A stretch of DNA of 64,000 bases from Verrucomicrobiia bacterium (GCA_947462875.1 CANHQJ010000003.1:124001-188000); one strand, 5' to 3'. Positions 35,406 to 44,209 are shown, counted from the first letter of the stretch. Notes: a model not told the origin generated them from the sequence alone. Made by a program: numbers and translations.

Positions 35406-35870
35406 TCAGATCCCATCCTGATCACTCAGCCCATAGCGGCGCGGGCGTCCATTCACGCGCGGGGAATTGCTCGTCTGCGGCGTGTTCGCACTCGTCTGCG
35501 GATTCAGCGGACGCGGCGGTCTCACCTCGCACTTTGCCATGCTCTCAAAGAACTTGATGGCGGCATCGTATTCTTGTTTCCGCGCATCCCCCGGCACATA
35601 CTTCGGCAGAGCCGTGAGCACACGCCATCGGGCGATGGCCACAGCGTGGTGCATCGCCATGCTCGGGATCAGACTCGTATCCACATCCATCACATTGCGC
35701 TCGCAGCTCGCGATGTAGCTCCGCACCAGCGCGATGACATTCGTGATGATGAGAGGCACACGGTCGACGGGCGGGTCACCACTGACGCCAAGCCCAAAGA
35801 CTTCACGCTCCTTCACCGTGAACGATCCAGTGACGTCTTGCTCCGTAATCGTGATCCATGCTTCCGCCAT
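35406..35870 (-). CDS. Mu gp36-like (DUF1320) head-tail protein, 154 aa
   Basis: Start set at ATG 35870. The opening WITITEQDVTGSFTVKEREV, helix VPLIITNVIALVRSYIASCE and HHAVAIARWRVLTALPKYVP follow the DUF1320 pattern of Mu gp36-like adaptor proteins (helical bundles at the portal or neck). The C-terminus is a Pro/Asn/Ser-rich tail. It lies directly downstream of the capsid gene, as in Mu-like phages. Confidence 0.65.
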   Translation of the reverse strand: MAEAWITITEQDVTGSFTVKEREVFGLGVSGDPPVDRVPLIITNVIALVRSYIASCERNVMDVDTSLIPSMAMHHAVAIARWRVLTALPKYVPGDARKQEYDAAIKFFESMAKCEVRPPRPLNPQTSANTPQTSNSPRVNGRPRRYGLSDQDGI

Positions 35871-35875
35871 AAAAA

Positions 35876-35908
35876 AATAATCCGTAAATCCGTTAAATCC
35901 GTCGTGAA
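35876..35908. repeat. Spacer with AATCCGT-type repeat
   Basis: Three direct units (AATCCGT, AAATCCGT, AAATCCGT) lie upstream of the gp36-like start. They share the ATCCGT core with the spacer at 43671-43707. Confidence 0.6.
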
Positions 35909-35981
35909 AAAAGTGTTCTCTCATTACGCTGCACCGCTTTTTCACGGGCGATGCAGCGGCTATGAAACAACGCAGCTTCGG

Positions 35982-36908
35982 TTAGCTCAGCGTGATGCGG
36001 CGGCCTGCCAGCGGCGCGGTGACGATCACGTCTTCCGTCCAGTCCACGGCATACACATCGCTACTGGCACCCTCTTCGCGGTATTCCTTCACGGCATTCA
36101 CGCCAGAGGAATCCACGCGGAAGGTTTTGCAGAAGCTGATGTCATACACGCTCGGGCTTTCATCCGCGAAGTAGGTCCACACCTCACCACCCACGATGTT
36201 CGCATTCGCCGCAGCTTTGCCGGGCTTGGTCGTATCGTAGGGGATCACGCCGATCTGGATTTCCATCGCAGGATTCAGCAGCATCGCAGCGAGCTGCTGC
36301 AGCGTCACGCCGATGTTATCGCTGCCAGGTTGGCGGCCGCGCACCAGCGGGTGATTTTTCAGCACACGCCAGGCAGAGAGGCCGATGACCATGCGGTTGG
36401 GCATCTTGCCGATGTTATCCGCGATGGCTTGGATCTGGGCGTCCAGCTCAGCCACGGGGTCATTGCCCGCATTGCTCCACACGCCCACGCCACCCACGGC
36501 GGCCACCGCAGTGCGGATGCGCGTGAAGACGTTCAGCTCGTGGCTCACCGTCTGGGCGGAAATGAGCGTGGCGATCTTGGCGCGTTCCAGCATGAGTCCG
36601 CCCTTGTCGTTTTCTCCGGCGGCTTCGCGCTCGAAGTCATCGATGGCGATTTCCAATCCGTTAGGACGGCAGTTGAAGAACGGGTCCGTGCCCTCGAACT
36701 CGATGCGCGTGCGGTTTCCCCCCACGGCACGGGCCGTGTTGTAGGCGGCGAAGGCGTTCTTATCAGAGAACGCTTTGTATTGTCCCGAGGCCGATCCAGT
36801 GGGAACGACAGGGGCGAGGAACTCAGCCAGCTTCGACTTCTTATCCACGGCGATGCCGCGTGCGTAGTTGGTGAGTGTTTGGTTGACAGTAGATGCTCTT
36901 GCAGACAT
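35982..36908 (-). CDS. Major capsid protein, 308 aa
   Basis: Size and sequence fit a Mu gpT/HK97-fold major head protein: KLAEFLAPVVPTGSASGQYK near residue 26, the RIEFEGTDPFFNCRPNGLEI strand region, a helix with DAQIQAIADNIGKMPNRMVI, and the late IVGGEVWTYFADESPSVYDI and TEDVIVTAPLAGRRITLS. It lies between the decoration-like and gp36-like genes. Forms the icosahedral shell. Confidence 0.8.
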   Translation of the reverse strand: MSARASTVNQTLTNYARGIAVDKKSKLAEFLAPVVPTGSASGQYKAFSDKNAFAAYNTARAVGGNRTRIEFEGTDPFFNCRPNGLEIAIDDFEREAAGENDKGGLMLERAKIATLISAQTVSHELNVFTRIRTAVAAVGGVGVWSNAGNDPVAELDAQIQAIADNIGKMPNRMVIGLSAWRVLKNHPLVRGRQPGSDNIGVTLQQLAAMLLNPAMEIQIGVIPYDTTKPGKAAANANIVGGEVWTYFADESPSVYDISFCKTFRVDSSGVNAVKEYREEGASSDVYAVDWTEDVIVTAPLAGRRITLS

Positions 36909-36948
36909 AATCTTATGGTAAATGAGTGTTGAGTTGACGGGTTAAAGG

Positions 36949-37299
36949 TTAGGGAGCACCGGGGCGGAAAAGCACGGCCTCTACCAGCTCATCGGTAGAT
37001 CCCGCTTCCAAGACCTGGGCGCACACAGTGGTAGCGCCCGTCACAGCGAGTCCGGAGGCATTACTGCCCACCAGTGCGCCAGCGGTAACGTTGCCACCGA
37101 GTTTGAGTTTCACCACGACAGCACCGGCGCACACGGCTACGGAGCTGTTCATGCCTACAGGATAGCCCTCTGTCACCACACCAAAGGCGGCGGCATTAGC
37201 TCCGGTCAGTGCACCGGCTACGGTGACGAATTTTCCCTCTTGCCCGGAAAGGTCCACGGCAGAGGCGATGGGGATGATGGCAGTATTTCTTGCTAACAT
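36949..37299 (-). CDS. Head decoration-like protein (DUF2190 type), 116 aa
   Basis: Gly/Ala/Val-rich small beta protein: VTVAGALTGANAAAFGVVTE, CAGAVVVKLKLGGNVTAGAL, ASGLAVTGATTVCAQVLEAG. The motif order (control of novelty loops, capacity for trimer) and position between protease/scaffold and capsid genes match DUF2190-like decoration proteins. Confidence 0.65.
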   Translation of the reverse strand: MLARNTAIIPIASAVDLSGQEGKFVTVAGALTGANAAAFGVVTEGYPVGMNSSVAVCAGAVVVKLKLGGNVTAGALVGSNASGLAVTGATTVCAQVLEAGSTDELVEAVLFRPGAP

Positions 37300-37329
37300 A
37301 TTTTGTGTAAAAAAAGTTGATGTTACGGG

Positions 37330-38307
37330 TTAGGCGAAAAGCTCAGGCTTCTCCAGCATGGCTTGTTCGTAAGCCTTGGAGTAGGTGGTTTTCTCGCGGT
37401 TCATGATGCTGCGCACGGCAGCCTCCTGTTGATCGGCCTTATTGGCCACGGCGGTTCCATCCGTGGACTCCGCAGGGGCGGGCGTCTTCGCATGGCGATT
37501 GTGAATGCGCTCAGGCGCAGCAGCAGCGGCGGCAGGGAAAGAAGCTTCGATGAGCTTCTCCGCACTCTCGCGGTTGGTGATGAGCTGCTCACGCCAGTGC
37601 GGGCGCGCGGCCTCGGGGATGCGGCTACCCATGCGGTTCATCACCACATCGGCGGCGGCCTCCTTGGTTTCTTTTTCCAGCCCCTCGGTCTTAGCCATGA
37701 GGTCGGAAACGGCTTTCAGAATGGCTGCCTCATCCGCATCGGCGGGCAATCCCAGTTTTAGTGCAATGGCTTTCATGCTTGGTATTTGTATTTCATCTTG
37801 TGTTTGTGGTTGCCCACCGCTCGGCTTGTCCTCGCGGTTGGAGATTGGTTTGCCACCCTTATTGTTAGGGCGGTTGGTAAAGGCAAGTCCGCTCAGGCGC
37901 AGCGGCCGCACACGGCCCTCGCCCAGGTCCTCCAGATCCTCCGGATCATACTCGGTCGAGAAAAACTTATAGACCTTGCCCTTCACAGCAGCCTCGCCCG
38001 CGCTGCTCAGGTCCAGTTGCGCATACAGTTGCCCATCGCGCACGGCCAGCTCTTTCACCCATGCCATGGCTGATGTCTCATTTTCCAGATCATGGCTCAG
38101 ATGGTCACGGTCCACCAGCAGCCCCGCGAAGGCCTCGCCCGCTTGCGCTTTCTCATCGGCAAAGCAGTTCACGATGCTGGTCAGCGCCGCATCATCGATC
38201 ACCTGCACCCGGCCCTCCCCAGCGGCATGCTCGCCAGTGACTTCGATCTGATACCAGCCATCGGCTGGCAGGCTTTGACTCGTGCGATTAAGAATGAGTG
38301 GTTTCAT
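37330..38307 (-). CDS. Mu gpI-like prohead protease with scaffold C-terminus, 325 aa
   Basis: The N-terminal domain carries the Mu I/protease elements: GLLVDRDHLSHDLENET (His near residue 70) and VYKFFSTEYDPEDLEDLGEG (Ser near 116). RPLRLSGLAFTNRPNN follows. After a Gln/Pro linker, residues 177-325 form a helical scaffold starting MKAIALKLGLPADADEAAIL. Mu makes a separate scaffold (gpZ) from an internal start; Met177 is a candidate for this here. It cleaves head proteins during maturation. Confidence 0.72.
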   Translation of the reverse strand: MKPLILNRTSQSLPADGWYQIEVTGEHAAGEGRVQVIDDAALTSIVNCFADEKAQAGEAFAGLLVDRDHLSHDLENETSAMAWVKELAVRDGQLYAQLDLSSAGEAAVKGKVYKFFSTEYDPEDLEDLGEGRVRPLRLSGLAFTNRPNNKGGKPISNREDKPSGGQPQTQDEIQIPSMKAIALKLGLPADADEAAILKAVSDLMAKTEGLEKETKEAAADVVMNRMGSRIPEAARPHWREQLITNRESAEKLIEASFPAAAAAAPERIHNRHAKTPAPAESTDGTAVANKADQQEAAVRSIMNREKTTYSKAYEQAMLEKPELFA

Positions 38308-39695
38308 GATGGATCTTCGGTTTCTTCCGCTTCTTGATAGCCCTTCACAATGGCCTCCTCAGCCATCGCCCGGAGTGCATCAAAGAGAGAATTGTTAGGT
38401 GCGCCGGCCGCAGTTTCAGCGCGCCGCGTTTCGTCCGGTTCATCCGTCTCGCGATTCAGAATCTGCGCGGGAGCAGCAGTAGCATCCGCCGTCACCGGGT
38501 AGCCCGTCTTCTCCGCCACATAGCTCGCGCTCGTCACGTAGCCGGCACTCTTGAGAGCCGTCACGTCAGCCACGATGGCCCCGGCATCCGTCTCCTCATT
38601 CGCCGCAATTTCAAAATACACATGGCAGCGCGTGCCAGGGAAAAGCTTTTCTAAAAACGGCTTGCTGATTTGCTCGTTAAACAGATCGGAAATTTCCGCC
38701 GCCTCCGCCGCAGCGATGTCATCGAACGCATCCTGGTGCACATCCCCTTGATTCGAGTTCAGCCCCGTGGCCGCCGTGAGCATCGTCAGCTTGCCACCCG
38801 TGCCGCGCAGAATCATCTGCTCATCTTGATAGGTGATGTGATCCTTGAAGGGATTCACCCCGCGCGCCCCATTGTCCACCGTCTTCACATCAGAGCCATG
38901 CGGCAGCACACCGCGCGCATTGCTCACCACATCATCCGCCGTGGCCAGATACTCCGCTTCCTTCTCCTGAGGCACCGAGGGCGGCATCACCAGGAAAACA
39001 GCAGGAATGCCAAAAGTCTCCACAAATCCATCCCAGTCTTTCTGACTCAGGGACTTGCGCACAAATGCCACCAGCGCCACCCGATTGATCGGACGCGCCA
39101 CCTCACGCACCACAAACCGCTCCTCCTCCACAGGCGTTCCCCGCGTAGAGCCAAACGCCGCCCCCTCATTATACTCCCAGGCCCCATTCAGCCCATCACG
39201 CACCCAATACCACTGCGGCACATCCACCAGCTCCACGATCCGCCCCGACGCATCCCGCACAATTTCCAGATGCGCATAACCTCGAAACGATGCCATCACC
39301 ATCTTCTCCCATGAGCTCTTCAGATTGCCGATGTTTTCATACAGGTCAGACAGCGCCGCTTGCTGCGCCTCCGCCGTCTGCACTTCCTCCGGCTTCAGCC
39401 CATCGCGGATCTTCACATTCCAGTTCAGCTTCTTGATAGCCGCCGTGCGCCGCTCGATGATCGCCCCCAGCACCGCATCCTGCATCTCGATGAAACGGTA
39501 TGTCCACTGCACATCGGCATAGGCCCCGCGCTCCCCATCCTCCAGCATACTCACCACACGGCGCATCGTCAGCCCGCGCAGCGGATTATAGTGATCGCGC
39601 CACAAGTTCGCCGTCATCACATGAAACCGCATCGACACCGAGGCCAGTGCCCGGTTCATCTGGGATTTCATTCGTTGGAAAATACGCTCTCTCAT
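38304..39695 (-). CDS. Portal protein, Mu gp29-like (DUF935), 463 aa
   Basis: Family features: NPLRGLTMRRVVSMLEDGER near the N-terminus, FIEMQDAVLGAIIERRTAAI, WNVKIRDG, and a central WDGFVETFGIPAVFLVMPPS. This is the usual length of DUF935 portals. It forms the ring through which DNA is packed and ejected. Overlaps the protease gene by 4 bp, and lies upstream of it as in Mu. Confidence 0.82.
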   Translation of the reverse strand: MRERIFQRMKSQMNRALASVSMRFHVMTANLWRDHYNPLRGLTMRRVVSMLEDGERGAYADVQWTYRFIEMQDAVLGAIIERRTAAIKKLNWNVKIRDGLKPEEVQTAEAQQAALSDLYENIGNLKSSWEKMVMASFRGYAHLEIVRDASGRIVELVDVPQWYWVRDGLNGAWEYNEGAAFGSTRGTPVEEERFVVREVARPINRVALVAFVRKSLSQKDWDGFVETFGIPAVFLVMPPSVPQEKEAEYLATADDVVSNARGVLPHGSDVKTVDNGARGVNPFKDHITYQDEQMILRGTGGKLTMLTAATGLNSNQGDVHQDAFDDIAAAEAAEISDLFNEQISKPFLEKLFPGTRCHVYFEIAANEETDAGAIVADVTALKSAGYVTSASYVAEKTGYPVTADATAAPAQILNRETDEPDETRRAETAAGAPNNSLFDALRAMAEEAIVKGYQEAEETEDPS

Positions 39696-39798
39696 TAGCG
39701 GGGAAATCAGTGGAAAAATCGCGGCCTTGCATCCGCCGCACGCCCAGAGTTCTACCCCTCACGCCTTGCCATGTGTTTCGGTCACGCAAGGTCACTCA

Positions 39799-40032
39799 TC
39801 ACCGCATCGCAAAATAGATCGCCATGGCATGATCACCGGCGGCCTTGATGCCCACTGCCCAGAGCGCCAGGGGATGGGCATTCCCCATCCACAGCAAAAC
39901 CCAGATGATGGTCCACAAACACGCGATCACCTCCTCGACCTTCGATGCACTCCAGACCCGCCCGCAGAATTGCCCTGTGCCGCCTGTGCCGCGCGATTTG
40001 AGAGGGGGATGCGCCCCCTCACGCGTATTCAT
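39799..40032 (-). CDS. Small membrane protein between portal and terminase, 77 aa
   Basis: From ATG 40032 the product has a Gly/Arg-rich start and one or two hydrophobic helices (VEEVIACLWTIIWVLLWMGN, HPLALWAVGIKAAGDHAMAI). A longer open frame upstream overlaps the terminase 3' end and was not used. There is no homology call. It could be an inserted accessory gene in the packaging module; reality is moderately supported. Confidence 0.35.
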   Translation of the reverse strand: MNTREGAHPPLKSRGTGGTGQFCGRVWSASKVEEVIACLWTIIWVLLWMGNAHPLALWAVGIKAAGDHAMAIYFAMR

Positions 40033-40088
40033 TGGTTTCCGCTCCCCACCCCTTAAATCGCCCGATTTCACGCACAGCCCCTTTCGCC

Positions 40089-41612
40089 TCAAATCCGCCG
40101 CCCCGCATTCCGCGTCCGCCGCCCTGGTGAGCGAGGGGGAAAGGAACTCGTCACCGCCCCAGAAGCCGCCCGCACCGCCAGCGCATACGCCGTGCAAATG
40201 TCGCTGTGCCCCTCTTTTGTCCTGGGACTCCAGTAGTTGTATTCCGTGCCATTGTAGGTCTGCATCATCGCGTGCAGATCCTCGCGCACCGTCCGGCTGA
40301 CGGGAATCATCAGCTCGCGTTGCTCAAACGCCCGGCGAAGGCGCGGGAAAATCAATCGCTTAAACCCAGCCGAGAACGTGCACAGCTCCACCTTGCCCAT
40401 CTTGTGCTGCTCCGGCTTCCACTCCCCGTGCTCTTTTACCAAATAATCGCCCAGGCCAATGCCGGGGCCGGTGTAGTCAAAGCACGTCCGCTGGCTACTC
40501 AGGATCGCCGCCCGCATCCGGTCCTGTTGATCCGGGCTGGATACTTGCTTCATCACATTCACCTCCCGCGTGATCAGCAGCCCACCCACCCGCTGCAACG
40601 TCACCGTCACACTCGGGTCATTCTGCCTACCGAAGTCGATCCCCGTGAAACAAGGACCGCCACCCAGCGCATCCGTCACGTTCCACGCCTCGGTCGCCTC
40701 AAAGCTCTCGCACGTAGCGATCAGCTCATAGGGGAGCAGCACATTGCTGCCATCGAGAAACTTGCATTCAAACTCCTGTGCCCAGCCGTCCGGGTCATCG
40801 AACATTTCCTTGAGCTGCTCGATGTCCACCGGCAACCCCATCAACACCGCATGATAGATCGTCACCAGGTGCTTGCTCCACCGCGTCTTTCCGATCTCAT
40901 TCTTGCTCCAGATCTTATCCGCTGCACCGCCCTTGCCATTCGGCGTAGTGATCAGGCGCACCTTCTTTTCCCCACCCTTCAGCGGGTTCGTGATCGATGG
41001 CAAGATCGCCCGCCACGTCGCTCCCGGATCATCGAAGAAATCGAACTCCGTGAGCAGCAGATTCGCACTGCGGCCCCGCACCGTATCCGGCCTGCCCGGC
41101 ACCGCACGCACCTTGCTTCCATTCGAATAAAGAATCTCCGCACTCTTCAGCAGCGTCTCAGAGCCACCCTCACGCTTCTCCTGGTAATCCTCGATCACCA
41201 GATCAAACGCCTGCGCCCACGTCTTACCCTGCTCCAGAGAATCCAGCGCCTGCCGTTCCGATGGTGCCGCCACCATCCACTCCGTGCCCGGACGCGCCTG
41301 GCAATCCTCCGCCGCCTCACCTTCTGAAGTGAAGTCCTTACCACTCTGGCGCGACATCAGCGAAATCTTGAACCGCTCCCGGTCATGGAAATTCGCGAAC
41401 TGATACTCTAACAAAAGCGAACGCGGATCACTCGACGGGTAGGGGTTCTTCCACCCACTATGCGTCGTCCCCAGCACATGCCCATCAGCCAGCGGGCGGA
41501 CATCATCCAGGTGCATTTCCCACAGCGGATTCTCCCGCGCACTCTTAGTAGCAGCAGCCACCTGCGCGTGCAGCTTATCGAGTGCCTCACGGCTCTGTCG
41601 TGACTTCGCCAT
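40089..41612 (-). CDS. Terminase large subunit, Mu gp28-like, 507 aa
   Basis: Start taken at ATG 41612 (MAKSRQSREAL), one base from the upstream gene. ATPase part: RFKISLMSRQSGKDFTSEGE holds the Walker-A-like Q-S-G-K-D, and RSANLLLTEFDFFDDPGATW is the Walker-B region. The nuclease part has FTGIDFGRQNDPSVTVTLQR and RTCFDYTGPGIGLGDYLVKE, with catalytic Asp residues. It cuts and pumps DNA into proheads; for transposable phages packaging starts from integrated copies. Normal length. Confidence 0.85.
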   Translation of the reverse strand: MAKSRQSREALDKLHAQVAAATKSARENPLWEMHLDDVRPLADGHVLGTTHSGWKNPYPSSDPRSLLLEYQFANFHDRERFKISLMSRQSGKDFTSEGEAAEDCQARPGTEWMVAAPSERQALDSLEQGKTWAQAFDLVIEDYQEKREGGSETLLKSAEILYSNGSKVRAVPGRPDTVRGRSANLLLTEFDFFDDPGATWRAILPSITNPLKGGEKKVRLITTPNGKGGAADKIWSKNEIGKTRWSKHLVTIYHAVLMGLPVDIEQLKEMFDDPDGWAQEFECKFLDGSNVLLPYELIATCESFEATEAWNVTDALGGGPCFTGIDFGRQNDPSVTVTLQRVGGLLITREVNVMKQVSSPDQQDRMRAAILSSQRTCFDYTGPGIGLGDYLVKEHGEWKPEQHKMGKVELCTFSAGFKRLIFPRLRRAFEQRELMIPVSRTVREDLHAMMQTYNGTEYNYWSPRTKEGHSDICTAYALAVRAASGAVTSSFPPRSPGRRTRNAGRRI

Positions 41613-41613
41613 A

Positions 41614-42138
41614 TCATCCCATCCGGAAAATCTGCTTGATCCGTTGCGCCTTCTCCTCATCCGTCAGCGCCTCATCATCGCTCACACCCTTTGCCTTATC
41701 CGCAAGCGCCGCCTTCCGCTCCAGGATCTCAATGCGGCGGCTATCATTCTTGATCTTATCCTCCTGCAGCTTCAGCTTCATCAGTTGGATGAACAACTTC
41801 GGATCATCCGTATCCAGAGTCCGCTGAGCGAAAACATACTGCGCAGACTCATGTGCCTGCTCCACCGTCATTCCGCTCGTCTGCATCTCACGCGCCACCT
41901 GTTCCGCCAGCGCCTTGCCACTCTCCATGCGCCGCTTGAATCGCAGCCACTTGTAAAAATTCGAGAGTGCCCCCATCGAGCAGCTCACGCCATACAAGCG
42001 CGGGATCTCCACACAGATCGCTTCCAGCGTCATCGGCTCACCGCCCTCCTCCGGATTGCGCATCCGCCACAGATCCTCCAGCGCCTGCTCTGGCAAACGC
42101 TTCAGCACCGCATCGCTACGAATTTCACGATCACTCAT
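41614..42138 (-). CDS. Terminase small subunit-like (Mu gp27, DUF3486), 174 aa
   Basis: Helical protein beginning with a DNA-binding-like segment (RLPEQALEDLWRMRNPEEGG, MTLEAICVEIPRLYGVSCSM) followed by a long coiled region (FIQLMKLKLQEDKIKNDSRR). This is the layout of DUF3486 proteins that precede gp28-like terminases. Gene order supports the call; only 1 bp separates it from the large subunit. Confidence 0.72.
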   Translation of the reverse strand: MSDREIRSDAVLKRLPEQALEDLWRMRNPEEGGEPMTLEAICVEIPRLYGVSCSMGALSNFYKWLRFKRRMESGKALAEQVAREMQTSGMTVEQAHESAQYVFAQRTLDTDDPKLFIQLMKLKLQEDKIKNDSRRIEILERKAALADKAKGVSDDEALTDEEKAQRIKQIFRMG

Positions 42139-42143
42139 AAGGG

Positions 42144-42410
42144 TCAGCCTTGGGATTTCATCAACGCGTCCCCGCGTTCCGTGAGAGTGTATTGCTCCAG
42201 CTCCGCATCAAACTTGCTTTCCACCCGTGCGATGAACCCCTGCCGATCCATCTCATCCACGCAGGCCCGCCACTCCTCATCGCCCACCGGCGGCTTGACC
42301 AGGTCACGCACATACGCGCGCACCACATCCACCGCCAGCGGATAGCCATCCGCCATCGCCAGTGCCTCCAGCACTGCGCCCATCACTTGCTTCTTTCGGA
42401 ACGGATTCAT
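42144..42410 (-). CDS. Mu gp26-like small winged-helix protein, 88 aa
   Basis: Compact helical protein (GAVLEALAMADGYPLAVDVV, EWRACVDEMDRQGFIARVES) ending in a wing-like YTLTERGDALM. It occupies the position of Mu gp26, just upstream of the small terminase, five bp away. Function unknown; a DNA-binding role is plausible. Confidence 0.55.
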   Translation of the reverse strand: MNPFRKKQVMGAVLEALAMADGYPLAVDVVRAYVRDLVKPPVGDEEWRACVDEMDRQGFIARVESKFDAELEQYTLTERGDALMKSQG

Positions 42411-42413
42411 AAA

Positions 42414-42863
42414 TCATTTCTTCACCGTAGGTTTCACCTGCCCGGAGAGCGCCAGCGCCTGCAGCAGCTCATCGATCCGCTCATGCACACCCGTGATCCC
42501 TTTGTCTAACTTTTCCCCCAGCCGGATCTCCCGCTCATACGCAGAGGTAATGATCGCCCGGAACTGATCCCCCTGTGCAGATTTCATTTCATCCACCTTT
42601 ATCTCGATGTGTTTTACCCGGTCCTTCAGATCGCGCACCTCTGTCCACGAGACCTCTTGGCGCTTATGACGCCCCGCTGCATCCGTCACGTTCACCTCAC
42701 CATCCACCGTCACCTTGGCCTTCGTGCGGAAATACATCACCAGCACCGAGACCACAGCACCCGCAACCGCAGACACCGCCCCCGTAGTCACCGTAGATAC
42801 CTCCCCCTGAGTCCCGTGAGTCACCACAGCCTCAGCCAACATCGTCATAAGTAACATCATCAT
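42414..42863 (-). CDS. Membrane-anchored coiled-coil protein (Mu gp25-like), 149 aa
   Basis: N-terminal hydrophobic region and one clear span (TTGAVSAVAGAVVSVLVMYF), then a basic turn and a long coiled coil (TEVRDLKDRVKHIEIKVDEM, GEKLDKGITGVHERIDELLQ). In Mu-like phages such a protein between lysis and packaging genes is common. It may be an inner-membrane spanin-type component. Confidence 0.55.
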   Translation of the reverse strand: MMMLLMTMLAEAVVTHGTQGEVSTVTTGAVSAVAGAVVSVLVMYFRTKAKVTVDGEVNVTDAAGRHKRQEVSWTEVRDLKDRVKHIEIKVDEMKSAQGDQFRAIITSAYEREIRLGEKLDKGITGVHERIDELLQALALSGQVKPTVKK

Positions 42864-42875
42864 AAATTCAAAAAA

Positions 42876-42907
42876 TCACTGCTCACTGATCACTGCTCAC
42901 TCGACAC
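42876..42907 (+). repeat. Heptamer array, four to five units
   Basis: TGCTCAC, TGATCAC, TGCTCAC, TCGACAC in 7-bp phase. On the minus strand it supplies the last codons and the TGA stop of the 73-aa gene at 42890. Confidence 0.8.
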
Positions 42908-43111
42908 TTTCCCCTGCATCCGTTCCGCTTGCTCGATCACGCACAGCCACTTGATCAGCGCGGGGATTCCCCCCTTACAGCCATTCCGCGTTTGGAGGTG
43001 CTCCGCCTTCTTACGCAGCAGCCGCAGCTCATGATCCGTCAGCCCGCGCACATACCGCGCCGTATCGCCATCCTCACAGGCCTGCTCATAAAGATAGTCG
43101 TGATCGATCAT
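42890..43111 (-). CDS. Small phage protein in the lysis module, 73 aa
   Basis: Predicted helical: DHDYLYEQACEDGDTARYVR, GLTDHELRLLRKKAEHLQTR, then GGIPALIKWLCVIEQAERMQ. It overlaps the amidase stop by 4 bp and its own stop codon lies inside a heptamer array. No function recognised. Confidence 0.55.
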   Translation of the reverse strand: MIDHDYLYEQACEDGDTARYVRGLTDHELRLLRKKAEHLQTRNGCKGGIPALIKWLCVIEQAERMQGKVSSEQ

Positions 43112-43671
43112 CGCCCCACCTCCTTTGCATACCCATGCAGCGCCGCCGCATAGCTCTTGGCCAACATCTCAGGAGACCGGCCAAACATCCGCCAGTCCGT
43201 TGCGTTAGACCCGAAGAAAGGCTCACAGATCACCGCAGGGCATGGCGTCAGGCGCAAAAACAACGCACCTCGATCAGACCGTCCACGCGGCAAAACCCCG
43301 CGAGATGGCAGCGTAGGGTAATCCTGGTCAAACACCGCATCAAACCAGTCAGCCAAAGCCTTGCCCTTGGCAGATCCCTGCCAATACAACCACTCATGAC
43401 CCCGTGCCTGCGCATGAGCTGAATTGAAATGCAACTCCACCGCCACATCCGGACGTGACTGCCGCAACCGACGCCCCAGCCAACTCATCGCTTCCTCGTA
43501 GCCACTGCTTTCATACAGAGCCACCTTTTCCTCTTCGTGGCCTCTACCCCGCAGTTCAGCACACAACAGATCACCCACTTGATTGTTAAAGGCCCATTCA
43601 GAGACCCCACTCACCGATACCGCGCCATCATCGCCCCTGCGACTGTGCCCTATGCAAACTGCGATTTTCAT
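43108..43671 (-). CDS. N-acetylmuramoyl-L-alanine amidase endolysin (Amidase_3 type), 187 aa
   Basis: Zn-site pattern: KIAVCIGHSRRGDDGAV (first His), GYEEAMSWLGRRL (Glu), VAVELHFNSAH (second His) and CPAVICEPFFGSN (catalytic Glu). The order matches Amidase_3 enzymes that cleave the amide bond between MurNAc and L-Ala. There is no signal peptide, so it needs the holin-like neighbour to reach the wall. The start is preceded by an ATCCGTG-type repeat. Confidence 0.85.
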   Translation of the reverse strand: MKIAVCIGHSRRGDDGAVSVSGVSEWAFNNQVGDLLCAELRGRGHEEEKVALYESSGYEEAMSWLGRRLRQSRPDVAVELHFNSAHAQARGHEWLYWQGSAKGKALADWFDAVFDQDYPTLPSRGVLPRGRSDRGALFLRLTPCPAVICEPFFGSNATDWRMFGRSPEMLAKSYAAALHGYAKEVGR

Positions 43672-43707
43672 ATCCGTGTTAATCCGTGTCCATCCGTGGT
43701 TAGAAAA
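43671..43707. repeat. ATCCGTG-type spacer repeat upstream of the amidase
   Basis: Three spaced units TATCCGTGTT, AATCCGTGTC, CATCCGTGGTT in about 10-11 bp phase lie immediately before the minus-strand start. Same ATCCGT core as at 35876-35908. Confidence 0.65.
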
Positions 43708-43772
43708 ATGCTGCTCTCGCGTATCATCAGCCTTTCGCGCTCGTTATTCCGTCTACGGGAAATTCAAAACCC

Positions 43773-43800
43773 TGATCACTGCTCACTGATCACTTGCCAC
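43773..43800 (+). repeat. Heptamer array, four units
   Basis: TGATCAC, TGCTCAC, TGATCAC, TTGCCAC in exact phase. On the minus strand it encodes the end (SGK) and TGA stop of the holin-like gene. Confidence 0.82.
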
Positions 43801-44209
43801 TCCTAACCTCCACCTCAATCCCACCCTTGGAACTGTAGCACGCCCTGTTGCCATCCTTATCGGTATAGCACGCTTTAATGGGAACGGATCGCGCTACCTC
43901 CCGCTGCTCCGGAGTGCAAGATGGCAGGCCCAGCAGCGCCAGGCCTGCCACCCCCAGCAGCAACAACAAACTGCCGGGGCTACTTCCATCCTCTTTGTGC
44001 GCGGAAATCACCTTGCCACCAAACTTCATAATCAAACGCATCAGCACCGCCATGATCACTCCCGTCAATACCGTCATCAACGTCAGTCCCTGTGCATTCA
44101 CCTGGGCCACATCCTCCGCGCCCAGCAAGCCAGCCGCATGCAGCGTAGTTCCCAGCCCGGCCAAAAACGTCAACAAATGACGCACCAACGATTGCAGTAA
44201 TTCTTTCAT
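43790..44209 (-). CDS. Holin-like membrane protein with lipobox-like C-terminal part, 139 aa
   Basis: Start taken at ATG 44209 (MKELLQSLVRHLLTFLAGLG). Hydrophobic spans lie at about 6-28, 40-62 and 77-97, and a Cys in LLGLPSCTPEQREVA resembles a lipobox. A Cys-containing soluble tail ends in SGK. First gene of the leftward late region and next to the amidase, so a holin or combined holin/spanin role is inferred. Confidence 0.55.
   Translation of the reverse strand: MKELLQSLVRHLLTFLAGLGTTLHAAGLLGAEDVAQVNAQGLTLMTVLTGVIMAVLMRLIMKFGGKVISAHKEDGSSPGSLLLLLGVAGLALLGLPSCTPEQREVARSVPIKACYTDKDGNRACYSSKGGIEVEVRSGK

Noticed and set aside
35574-36932. 452-codon plus-strand frame over the capsid and gp36-like genes
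   Set aside because: His/Arg-rich shadow spanning two real minus-strand genes and their spacer.
40206-41327. 373-codon plus-strand frame over the terminase
   Set aside because: Arg/His/Leu-rich shadow of the well-supported terminase large subunit.
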